Shown here one piece after another: positions 1 through 5,044 of a stretch of DNA of 9,084 nucleotides. The translations under genes were made by a program, and so were the position numbers. Origin of the DNA: DATCLA01 sp036564195 (GTDB lineage Bacteria > Bacillota > UBA4882 > UBA8346); the NCBI GenBank assembly GCA_036564195.1, contig DATCLA010000134.1, positions 1 through 9,084 on the forward strand. The letters are read 5' to 3'. The notes under the pieces are model-generated. The model ran no database searches, had not been told where the DNA came from, and saw nothing but the letters and a program-made list of their open reading frames with translations. Positions within the stretch are counted from its first letter, which is position 1; each line of letters begins with the position of its first letter.

Positions 1-163
1 ATCCATATGATGGTATTAAACTACCCCTATATTCCGCATAACTGGTATGTACCCAAATTTGCTCGTTGATTTTTGTTAATTCGACTTTATTGGGATCGCC
101 AGCTGCAAAAACCGCCACTCCACCTACCAAGCAAACCAGTAAAATTAATAAGTATTTCTTCAT
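1..163 (-). CDS. Subclass B1-like metallo-beta-lactamase, N-terminal part (cut by window edge)
   Basis: Only the first 54 codons are present; the gene runs off the left edge. The ATG is at 163-161. Residues 1-21 form a signal peptide: MKKY, a hydrophobic run with few breaks, and a V-F-A/A-G-D cleavage region around residue 20-21, so the product is exported. Cys11 does not sit in a proper lipobox, so a lipoprotein is unlikely. The following segment (VELTKINEQIWVHTSY, then a G-x-x-x-PS-x-G turn) resembles the first beta strands of B1 metallo-beta-lactamases of the BcII type (NVWVHT...VPSNG), zinc enzymes that hydrolyse beta-lactams. The PSYG where PSNG is usual is a small deviation. None of the zinc ligands (HxHxD and later His/Cys) is inside the window, so catalytic competence cannot be judged. 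The upstream BlaI-type operators strongly support a beta-lactamase role. Another exported MBL-fold protein is the main alternative. Confidence 0.72.
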   Translation of the reverse strand, partial: MKKYLLILLVCLVGGVAVFAAGDPNKVELTKINEQIWVHTSYAEYRGSLIPSYG

Positions 164-216
164 CTGTTACTTCTTTTGCTTCACCTTCGGGCCCGAAAGC
201 GAGGATAATGATATTG

Positions 217-230
217 ATTACAATTGTAAT
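217..230. promoter_or_regulatory. BlaI/MecI-type operator 2 (just downstream of start of transcription)
   Basis: ATTACAATTGTAAT is a perfect 14-bp palindrome with the core TACAATTGTA. Its centre is 26 bp from the centre of operator 1, and it lies within the predicted early transcribed region of the metallo-beta-lactamase gene. Paired dyads of this kind are typical of BlaI-controlled bla promoters, where two repressor dimers bind. Confidence 0.62.
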
Positions 231-240
231 TCAATCTATG

Positions 241-269
241 ATATTACATGTGTAATCTATGTTTGTCAA
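241..269 (-). promoter_or_regulatory. Sigma-A-type promoter of the metallo-beta-lactamase gene
   Basis: On the minus strand there is a perfect -35 box TTGACA (269-264), a 17-bp spacer and a -10 box TAATAT (246-241, 4 of 6 to consensus). Transcription would begin near 234, giving a leader of roughly 70 bases before the ATG at 163. A TACA-NN-TGTA dyad overlaps the spacer and -10 box, so the promoter is probably repressed. Confidence 0.7.
243..256. promoter_or_regulatory. BlaI/MecI-type operator 1 (overlaps -10 box)
   Basis: The sequence ATTACATGTGTAAT is a 14-bp dyad with only the central pair unmatched, and it contains TACATGTGTA. This matches the TACA-NN-TGTA core recognised by the winged-helix repressors BlaI and MecI. 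It lies across the spacer and -10 box of the minus-strand promoter, where a bound dimer would block RNA polymerase. The repressor gene itself is not in the window. Confidence 0.62.
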
Positions 270-291
270 CTTTATTCTTTATATCTATTTT
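263..291 (+). promoter_or_regulatory. Possible divergent promoter toward the LytTR remnant
   Basis: TTGTCA (263-268, 5 of 6 to the -35 consensus), a 17-bp spacer and TATTTT (286-291, 4 of 6) form a plausible plus-strand promoter. Its -35 box overlaps that of the minus-strand promoter on the opposite strand. It may be the original promoter of the decayed plus-strand gene. The call is weak, because A+T-rich DNA gives such matches easily. Confidence 0.3.
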
Positions 292-428
292 TATTCTAGC
301 CTCCGTTGTTCCGTAAATTCTTGGGTACAAGCTTTAGCTAACTCGGAAAGCATTATTCGGCGATACGACGGTTTCCGGAAGTTTCAAGGTGATAGCAACT
401 TTGAAGATGTGTTGTTCACAATAAATAG

Positions 429-686
429 AGCAATGCCCATGGTATAGCGAAGAACGCGGAGAAAATAACTGTTTATAATAAACCGGATGAATTTGAACAA
501 CAGCAGATCAAAGCCTTGATCCGATCACACAAAAGCTATCTGGTGAATTTTCTGTACATCGAAAAATATGCCAATGATAAGTTTATCTTAACCGATCAAA
601 CGGTTATCCCCATTAGCCGCAGGTATCGAGATAAAGTGAGGGAAGTATTCTATAATCTTCTAAATAGCCCCCTAGTTAATAATTAA
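429..686 (+). pseudogene. Remnant of a LytTR-type DNA-binding response regulator
   Basis: An open frame runs from just after a TAG at 426-428 to the TAA at 684-686. Its last ~60 codons read like the C-terminal half of a LytTR domain: IRSHKSYLVNFLYIEKY, then KFILTDQTVIPISRRYRDKV, which matches the typical HRSYLVN...I.L.....IPISRR..K pattern of AgrA/LytR-class regulators. An earlier piece (AEKITVYNKPDEF) resembles a preceding beta-strand pair, but the 15 or so residues expected between it and the HKSYLVN segment appear to be missing. There is no start codon with a ribosome site, and no receiver or other N-terminal domain. I infer a decayed gene with an internal deletion and probable frameshift. 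A recent assembly error is less likely because several parts are missing. Confidence 0.6.
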
Positions 687-760
687 TATTAGATTAAAGC
701 GTAGCGGCGATCTTTCCCTGCCTGTGTTGGTCAACAACCTCAGTCAATTTTTATTTTTTT

Positions 761-791
761 GCCATGTGTCATGCATGGCTTTTTATTTTTC
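761..791 (+). terminator. Intrinsic terminator after the LytTR remnant
   Basis: GCCATG (761-766) and CATGGC (774-779) pair around a 7-nt loop and are followed at once by CTTTTTATTTTTC, a U-rich tract on the plus strand. The minus strand reads into an A-rich tract, so the signal works only rightward. It lies 75 bp after the remnant's stop codon and is the likely end of the old transcript. Confidence 0.6.
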
Positions 792-863
792 TCATTTCGT
801 CAATTTCATCAAAAAACTGCATTTTTCACTAAAAAAATTAATAACTGTCTAATTTAGTTATAA

Positions 864-892
864 TTACGATTATAGATTGCAATAATTATAAA
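864..892 (+). promoter_or_regulatory. Possible promoter for the candidate structured RNA
   Basis: TTACGA (864-869), a 17-bp spacer and TATAAA (887-892) could form a sigma-A promoter directed at the 955-1120 region. A perfect TATAAT also sits at 859-864, but without a recognisable -35 box upstream. In DNA this rich in A and T either match could be chance. Support comes mainly from position: a transcript is expected because a strong rightward terminator follows. Confidence 0.22.
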
Positions 893-954
893 AGGGATGA
901 TACGCAGCATCAATAAGAAAATTGAATAAGAAAGCAGTTACTTGAAAGAAATAA

Positions 955-1120
955 GGATACACCACCTACACAACCAACATGTTCGTGTCCGGAGGAAGCG
1001 AACTTCGAACCATAACCCTGCCCAGTCAAACCGACACGGGTGAATAGTCAATTAATTATCCATAAGTAACAAATCAAACTCCGCTCTTAAGGCTATTGCT
1101 CTAAGAGCGGAGTTTTGTTT
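955..1120 (+). ncRNA. Candidate structured RNA ending in an intrinsic terminator (family not recognised)
   Basis: A GC-richer island in an A+T-rich gap, followed by a strong terminator although no plus-strand gene precedes or follows it. Visible pairings are: hairpin 981-1003 (GTTCG/CGAAC, a 2x2 internal loop, TCC/GGA, loop GGA); a longer-range stem 984-992 with 1031-1038 (CGTGTC-C-GG with CCGACACG, one bulged C); CACC 960-963 with GGTG 1039-1042; and GGATA 955-959 with TATCC 1057-1061. The hairpin and the long-range stem share bases 984-992 and exclude each other, whereas the last three stems nest in order. I compared it by eye with common riboswitch, 6S, SRP and T-box cores and found no match. 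The competing reading is a short peptide gene in the same place, or chance folding. Confidence 0.35.
1076..1120 (+). terminator. Strong intrinsic terminator, probably bidirectional
   Basis: AAACTCCGCTCTTA (1076-1089) pairs perfectly with TAAGAGCGGAGTTT (1102-1115) around a 12-nt loop, and the plus strand continues TGTTT to give TTTTGTTT. On the minus strand the stem is followed by TTTGATTTGTT, also U-rich, so it may end the glycerate kinase transcript coming from the right (stop at 1262, about 145 bp away) as well as any rightward transcript of the 955 region. Confidence 0.8.
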
Positions 1121-1261
1121 CAAATGATAAGTGCTTATTTCACCAGATTGCGTTTCAAAGCCTGTAAAATAAACTGTGGAAACTTCTTGGTCAATTGATT
1201 ACAATTGAAACAGGAAGAGGATGCAAATGAATCTTAATCAGGAAAAGTCCGAAACTTTAAG

Positions 1262-2407
1262 TTAACAACCATTTTTGGCATGGCCAATTAACCTAAAGAT
1301 GTTCTCAGTCACCTGGGCCAACAATGCTTCGCCCCGCTCCATTGCCTCTTGAAGGGACATTGGTTTGTTGACAATACTAAACAAGGCGGTAATCCCGGCA
1401 TCGTAAAGCTTCTCACACCCGTTTCCCAACGTCCCCGAGATACAAATAACCGGTTTACCCCATTTCTGCGCCACTTGGGCGATTCCAAAGGGGACCTTCC
1501 CAAACATACTTTGAAAATCAGTAGCGCCTTCTCCGGTAATCACATAGTCGGCACTTTTAATTTTCCCTTCAAAATCAGCTACTTCCATCACGATCTCAAT
1601 GCCCGGTTTAATCTCGGCATTAAGAAAAGCGAGTAGACCGGCGCCCAGTCCTCCGGCAGCTCCGGATCCGGGTACATTAAGCAAATCTTTCCCCAGATCT
1701 TTCTTTATCACTCCGGCAAAGTGGTACATGTTACGGTCCAAAATTGTAACCATCTCCGGAGTAGCCCCTTTCTGAGGACCATATACGGAAGCGGCGCCGT
1801 TAGGCCCACAAAGGGGGTTCTTGACATCAGAAGCTACGGTAAATTTGGCATTCTTAATACCGGGGTGTACCGCGGAAAGATCGATTCGAGCTACCTGATC
1901 CAGTTGACCGCCGCCAAACCCGATTTCCTGGCCATCCCGGTCTAACAACTTCACCCCCAGCGCCTGGGCCATTCCTGCCCCGCCGTCATTCGTAGCACTA
2001 CCGCCAATACCGATAATAAATTTTTGACAGCCACTCTCCAAGGCGGAGCGGATTAATTGGCCGGTGCCATAGGTTGTAGTTAATAAAGGATTGCGTTGGG
2101 CTGGGGCAACCAAATTCAAACCGGAAGCGGCAGCCATTTCAATCACTGCGGTGTTATCCGGCAAAATCCCATAGAAAGACTGAATCTCGTTACCTAATGG
2201 GTCCAACGCGGTCTCAGTTATAATTTGGCCGCCAACCGCTTCAATAATCGCTTCCACAGTCCCCTCACCGCCATCCGCCATCGGAACCTTAATTATTTCC
2301 AAATCCAAATTGTTAACCGCTTTCTTAATCCCCCTCTCAATAGCCAAAGCGGCCTGCTTGGCCGATAAGCATCCTTTAAATGAATCCGGGGCGATAATAA
2401 CTTTCAT
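1262..2407 (-). CDS. glxK: Glycerate kinase (GlxK/GarK family)
   Basis: A complete 381-residue protein, the usual size for the GlxK/GarK (TIGR00045-type) family, which phosphorylates D-glycerate with ATP, usually to 2-phosphoglycerate, and feeds it into lower glycolysis from glyoxylate, glucarate or serine breakdown. The hallmark N-terminus MKVIIAPDSFKGCLSA is present, followed by MADGGEGT (43-50), the glycine-rich GIGGSATNDGGAGMAQALG (133-151), GSGAAGGLGAG (248-258) and ITGEGATDFQSMFGKVP (290-306). The last motif is usually GEGRxDxQTxxGKxP, so the ATDFQSM version is a mild variant. The protein is soluble, with no signal peptide. The ATG at 2407-2405 is preceded by a very strong AAGGAGGAG seven bases away. 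The gene stands alone: divergent from aguA and with no glyoxylate or glucarate genes nearby, so its physiological substrate source is not shown. Confidence 0.93.
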   Translation of the reverse strand: MKVIIAPDSFKGCLSAKQAALAIERGIKKAVNNLDLEIIKVPMADGGEGTVEAIIEAVGGQIITETALDPLGNEIQSFYGILPDNTAVIEMAAASGLNLVAPAQRNPLLTTTYGTGQLIRSALESGCQKFIIGIGGSATNDGGAGMAQALGVKLLDRDGQEIGFGGGQLDQVARIDLSAVHPGIKNAKFTVASDVKNPLCGPNGAASVYGPQKGATPEMVTILDRNMYHFAGVIKKDLGKDLLNVPGSGAAGGLGAGLLAFLNAEIKPGIEIVMEVADFEGKIKSADYVITGEGATDFQSMFGKVPFGIAQVAQKWGKPVICISGTLGNGCEKLYDAGITALFSIVNKPMSLQEAMERGEALLAQVTENIFRLIGHAKNGC

Positions 2408-2414
2408 GAAAACG

Positions 2415-2423
2415 CTCCTCCTT
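2415..2423 (-). promoter_or_regulatory. Ribosome binding site of glycerate kinase
   Basis: AAGGAGGAG on the minus strand, seven bases before the ATG, is near-perfect complement to the 16S rRNA tail and fixes the start codon. Confidence 0.85.
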
Positions 2424-2660
2424 AATATGTAAAAAATCCTAAAAAATAACCGCCAACAAATTCAATTTTACAATGCCAGTATATTGTCTGCGAACTAAGT
2501 TCCTTCTTAAAATTCCTTATTACAAGTGAAAATCCTGCAACAAGTCTTATTTTAAAATGAAAGCACGCCGCTGTTTCGCTTACTTTTTGACGCAAACGCC
2601 ACCCTGTCCCCCAGAAGCCCTCAATTTCCTCTCCCAACTTAAAAAGGTGGTTAGAGCAAC

Positions 2661-2690
2661 CAATTAAGGGAATCCCATAATTGCCTTAAT
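2661..2690. repeat. Overlapping inverted repeats with alternative pairing
   Basis: CAATTA (2661-2666) pairs with TAATTG (2678-2683), enclosing GGG/CCC around AAT, to make one hairpin. ATTAAGG (2663-2669) pairs with CCTTAAT (2684-2690) to make another that excludes the first. It may be an operator or a fold in a leader; its function is unknown. Confidence 0.35.
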
Positions 2691-2699
2691 AAACCTTTT

Positions 2700-2737
2700 G
2701 GTTACAATATATAGATATGGTTACAATATATAGATAT
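2700..2737 (+). repeat. Two perfect tandem copies of a 19-bp unit
   Basis: GGTTACAATATATAGATAT occurs at 2700-2718 and again, with no spacer, at 2719-2737. Its ACAATATAT part recurs inverted at 2764-2772. The 19-bp period is nearly two helical turns, so both copies face the same side of the DNA, as expected for tandem sites of a DNA-binding regulator. Simple slippage duplication is the alternative. Confidence 0.6.
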
Positions 2738-2826
2738 AGCGACTAGTTCGGATGTAGCTACCGATATATTGTGAGCCAAAGCTTAAATCATAAATTAGGC
2801 AATTCCTTGCATTAAAATAATCAGTA

Positions 2827-2855
2827 TTGTATCTCAAGTTTAAAAAGTTTAAAAT
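2827..2855 (+). promoter_or_regulatory. Probable promoter of aguA-aguB
   Basis: TTGTAT (2827-2832), a 17-bp spacer and TAAAAT (2850-2855, 5 of 6 to the -10 consensus) would start transcription near 2862, leaving an 80-base leader with a small hairpin (CGGCT 2867-2871 with AGCCG 2883-2887, or GGCTG 2868-2872 with CAGCC 2888-2892). No U tract follows the hairpin on this strand, so it is not a terminator. Confidence 0.35.
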
Positions 2856-2942
2856 AAAAACGGTTTCGGCTGTCACTAACAGAGCCGCAGCCAAAAATTT
2901 AAATCAAACTTTCTTCCGAAATAATTTGGCAGAGGTGGATTC

Positions 2943-4004
2943 ATGTACCCGAGTGATTTAGGCTTTCGGATGCCTCCGGAATGGGCGAACCACTCCCGGA
3001 CTTTAATGGCTTGGCCGGTAATTGAGGCGCTCTGGCCGGAACCGTTTCCGGAAATCCTGTCGGCCTATGTCCGGATCGTTAGGGCCATTACCCACTTTGA
3101 ACCGGTAGGACTGGTGGTAAAACCGGAGTTACTGCAGGAGGCTGCCGCCTGCTGCAGTCCCAACGTGGAATTAATCCCCCTGGCCAACAACGATTCTTGG
3201 CTGCGGGACAGCGGTCCGACTTTCATCAGCAACCCTGCCGGTGAACTCCTTGGCATAAACTGGATCTTCAATGCCTGGGGCGGTAAATACCCTTATGAAC
3301 TGGACAACCAGTTGGCCCCGGCCCTACTCAAACATTACGGTATTCCCTGTCTGGACGTGCCGCTGGTAATGGAGGGCGGTTCGATCCACGTTGATGGTGC
3401 CGGCACTTTATTGACTACTGAGGAATGCCTGTTAAACCCGAACCGCAACCGCGACCTGACCCGGGAGGAGATCGAAACCTACCTCCGCCGTTACTTAAAT
3501 GTTACCAAGATCATCTGGCTTAAGCGGGGCTGGGAAGGCGATGATACCGACGGTCACGTGGACAACGTGGCCTGTTTTGCCCGACCGGGTGTGATCCTGG
3601 TCCAAGTCTGTTCCGACCCGGCTGACCCCAACTATACCATCAGCCGGGAAAACCTGGCGGTTTTAAAATCTGCCACCGATGCCCAAGGCCGCCGGTTGGA
3701 GGTAATCGAAATCGAGCAACCTCCCGCCCATTTTTACCAAAACGTCCGGTTAACCTTAAGTTACCTCAATTTCTACTTTGTCAACGGCGGAATTATCCTG
3801 CCAGTTTTTGGCGGTCCAGCGGCGGATACCGACGCCAGAGCAGTCGCTATTTTGCAAGAAGTCTTTCCAGAACGGGAGATTGCTACAGTCGACGGATTGG
3901 TCATTGCCCGCGGCGGCGGTAACATTCACTGCCTGACCCAACAGATGCCGACCGGAAAGCCGGCAAATGGAGAACTATTTAAGGGTTATCCTCCTTTAAA
4001 ATGA
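2943..4004 (+). CDS. aguA: Agmatine deiminase
   Basis: A complete 353-residue protein, close to the usual 340-380 of the family. It is a guanidino-group hydrolase of the pentein fold that converts agmatine to N-carbamoylputrescine and ammonia in the cytoplasm. Diagnostic features are the N-terminal FRMPPEWANHSRTLMAWP, NDSWLRDSGPTF (83-94), WIFNAWGGKY (107-116), EGGSIHVDGAGT (144-155), the TDGHVDN segment (202-208) with His205 and Asp207, and the C-terminal GGGNIHCLTQQMP with the nucleophile Cys330. All catalytic positions of the family appear intact. The ATG at 2943 follows AGAGGTGG at 2931-2938. aguB lies 159 bp downstream on the same strand, so the two enzymes act in sequence. No arginine decarboxylase gene is in the window, so agmatine must come from elsewhere in the genome or from outside the cell. 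Confidence 0.95.
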   Translation: MYPSDLGFRMPPEWANHSRTLMAWPVIEALWPEPFPEILSAYVRIVRAITHFEPVGLVVKPELLQEAAACCSPNVELIPLANNDSWLRDSGPTFISNPAGELLGINWIFNAWGGKYPYELDNQLAPALLKHYGIPCLDVPLVMEGGSIHVDGAGTLLTTEECLLNPNRNRDLTREEIETYLRRYLNVTKIIWLKRGWEGDDTDGHVDNVACFARPGVILVQVCSDPADPNYTISRENLAVLKSATDAQGRRLEVIEIEQPPAHFYQNVRLTLSYLNFYFVNGGIILPVFGGPAADTDARAVAILQEVFPEREIATVDGLVIARGGGNIHCLTQQMPTGKPANGELFKGYPPLK

Positions 4005-4150
4005 GAAACTTAATAATAAAAAATTATTTTCGCTCCTAAATCTTGGGGACTTTTTTTGAATGTTCTTTATGGACCGCCCTTTGTCCTGTTTGGCCGGACT
4101 TAGTCAACAGCGTTTTTAAGTACTATAGTATCAAATAGTAAAAAAACATA

Positions 4151-4155
4151 GGGAG
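4151..4155 (+). promoter_or_regulatory. Ribosome binding site deciding the aguB start
   Basis: GGGAG at 4151-4155 lies eight bases before the ATG at 4164. It overlaps the alternative in-frame GTG at 4155, which therefore cannot be the start using this site. The homologous N-terminus (MRxVxxAATQM) also begins at the ATG. Confidence 0.7.
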
Positions 4156-4163
4156 TGATCCTG

Positions 4164-5021
4164 ATGCGTACAGTTATTACCGCAGCTACCCAGATGAGCT
4201 GCAGCTGGGATATTGAAGCCAACCTTGCCAAGGCCGACCGGCTGGTCCGAGAAGCCGCCGCTGCCGGCGCTCAAATCATTTTGCTGCAAGAGTTGTTTGA
4301 AACACCTTACTTTTGCCAGGAGAAAAATCCGGAGTACTTCAAATTCGCGGTCCCACCCGAACAGAACCGAGCCATCACCCATTTCCGCCAAGTAGCACAA
4401 CAACTGGCGGTGGTTTTACCAATCAGTTTTTATGAACAAACTCCTTCCGGCAACTACAATTCCGTAGCAGTCATTGACGCCGACGGCACAGTGCTGGGGA
4501 TCTACCGCAAGTCCCATATCCCCCACGGTCCGGGATATGAGGAACAGTTCTACTTTAAAGCCGGTGACAGCGGTTTTAAAGTCTGGTCGACCCGTTATGC
4601 TCAAATCGGTGTGGGCATCTGTTGGGACCAATGGTTCACCGAAGCCGCCCGCTGTATGTCGTTACTAGGTGCGGAACTGCTGCTCTACCCGACAGCCATC
4701 GGTTCGGAACCGGAGCATTCCGAGATTGACTCCAAAAGCCACTGGCAACTGGTGATGCAAGGCCATGCCGCCGCCAATATAACCCCGGTGATCACTTCCA
4801 ACCGGGTCGGCACTGAAAAGATTGGTAATTCCCAAATCACTTTTTATGGCTCTTCCTTTATTACCAATGAAATCGGAGAAAAGATCGCCGAAGCCGACCG
4901 GAGTTCGGAAACGGTACTGATTGCCGAGTTCGATTTGGATAAAATAAAAGAATACCGCCAGTTTTGGGGTATTCATACCGACCGCAGGCCGGAGCTGTAT
5001 GGGGGGATTACTCGGAAATAA
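4164..5021 (+). CDS. aguB: N-carbamoylputrescine amidase
   Basis: A 285-residue nitrilase-superfamily (carbon-nitrogen hydrolase) enzyme that splits N-carbamoylputrescine into putrescine, CO2 and ammonia, completing the agmatine route begun by AguA. The Glu-Lys-Cys triad is complete: Glu43 in LLQELFETPYFCQ, Lys116 in YRKSHIPHGPGYEEQFYF and Cys153 in VGICWDQWFTEAAR. The segments ETPYFCQ and HIPHGPGYEEQFYF, together with the TDRRPELYG C-terminus, fit AguB better than other nitrilases. The full open frame extends to a GTG at 4155, but the ribosome site and family alignment favour ATG 4164. It is soluble with no signal peptide. It sits 159 bp after aguA and ends 23 bp from the convergent licD gene, with no obvious terminator between them. 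Confidence 0.94.
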   Translation: MRTVITAATQMSCSWDIEANLAKADRLVREAAAAGAQIILLQELFETPYFCQEKNPEYFKFAVPPEQNRAITHFRQVAQQLAVVLPISFYEQTPSGNYNSVAVIDADGTVLGIYRKSHIPHGPGYEEQFYFKAGDSGFKVWSTRYAQIGVGICWDQWFTEAARCMSLLGAELLLYPTAIGSEPEHSEIDSKSHWQLVMQGHAAANITPVITSNRVGTEKIGNSQITFYGSSFITNEIGEKIAEADRSSETVLIAEFDLDKIKEYRQFWGIHTDRRPELYGGITRK

Positions 5022-5044
5022 TTGGCGGTCCGGGTTGTTACCGA

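Larger units (their letters stand above)
687..1261. other. Gene-poor gap between LytTR remnant and glycerate kinase
   Basis: No convincing protein gene is present. From left to right it holds the terminator at 761-791, a very A+T-rich stretch (about 780-950) with possible promoter boxes, a GC-richer foldable island (955-1047), a strong hairpin terminator (1076-1120), and about 140 bp that appears featureless apart from a TCAATTG/CAATTGA inverted repeat (1191-1208). A 12-codon frame starting at the ATG at 1228, after GGAAGAGG, ends at 1263 and is too short to call. Confidence 0.5.
2408..2942. other. 535-bp divergent intergenic region between glxK and aguA
   Basis: Both flanking genes are transcribed outward from here, so it should hold two promoters. 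It contains a tandem 19-bp repeat (2700-2737) with an inverted partial copy (2764-2772), a hairpin region (2661-2690), a leader hairpin before aguA (2867-2892) and a plausible aguA promoter (2827-2855). I could not find a convincing promoter for glxK. A 71-codon TTG-start frame on the minus strand (2637-2422) has no ribosome site and looks accidental. Confidence 0.5.

Noticed and set aside
186..197. Perfect palindrome TTCGGGCCCGAA in the metallo-beta-lactamase leader
   Set aside because: It has no loop and so makes no hairpin in the transcript, and it does not match the BlaI core; no role could be supported.
66..447. Plus-strand frames of 60-77 codons over the left end
   Set aside because: Those before about 255 are antisense to the metallo-beta-lactamase start and run through its operators and promoter. 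The 259-447 frame begins inside the promoter; only its later part (from about 300) is of interest and is reported as a possible remnant.
1309..1945. Several 64-95-codon frames on both strands inside the glycerate kinase gene
   Set aside because: They are out-of-frame or antisense shadows of a clearly conserved gene.
2422..2637. 71-codon minus-strand frame directly upstream of glycerate kinase
   Set aside because: It has a TTG start without a ribosome site, an odd composition rich in Phe, Gly and Tyr, and it would cover the glxK ribosome site and leader. Most likely chance.
4033..4057. Possible terminator after aguA (CTCC/GGGG followed by seven T)
   Set aside because: The stem is only four pairs with one G-U, so the T run alone is not enough. 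It would also separate aguA from aguB.
4071..4099. GGAC-GTCC-GGAC triplet that could form alternative hairpins between aguA and aguB
   Set aside because: Four-base pairings with loops of 8-9 bases are too weak and too common to call a switch.
4121..4130. Perfect palindrome TACTATAGTA upstream of aguB
   Set aside because: Ten bases of A+T-rich palindrome can arise by chance, and no second copy or known regulator site was recognised.
4131..4976. Antisense frames of 71-103 codons over aguB
   Set aside because: Shadow frames opposite a complete nitrilase-family gene, with no ribosome sites or recognisable motifs.
5022..5044. Terminator between the convergent aguB and licD copy 1 genes
   Set aside because: Only a CGGT/ACCG four-base stem with no U tract is present in or near the 23-bp gap.
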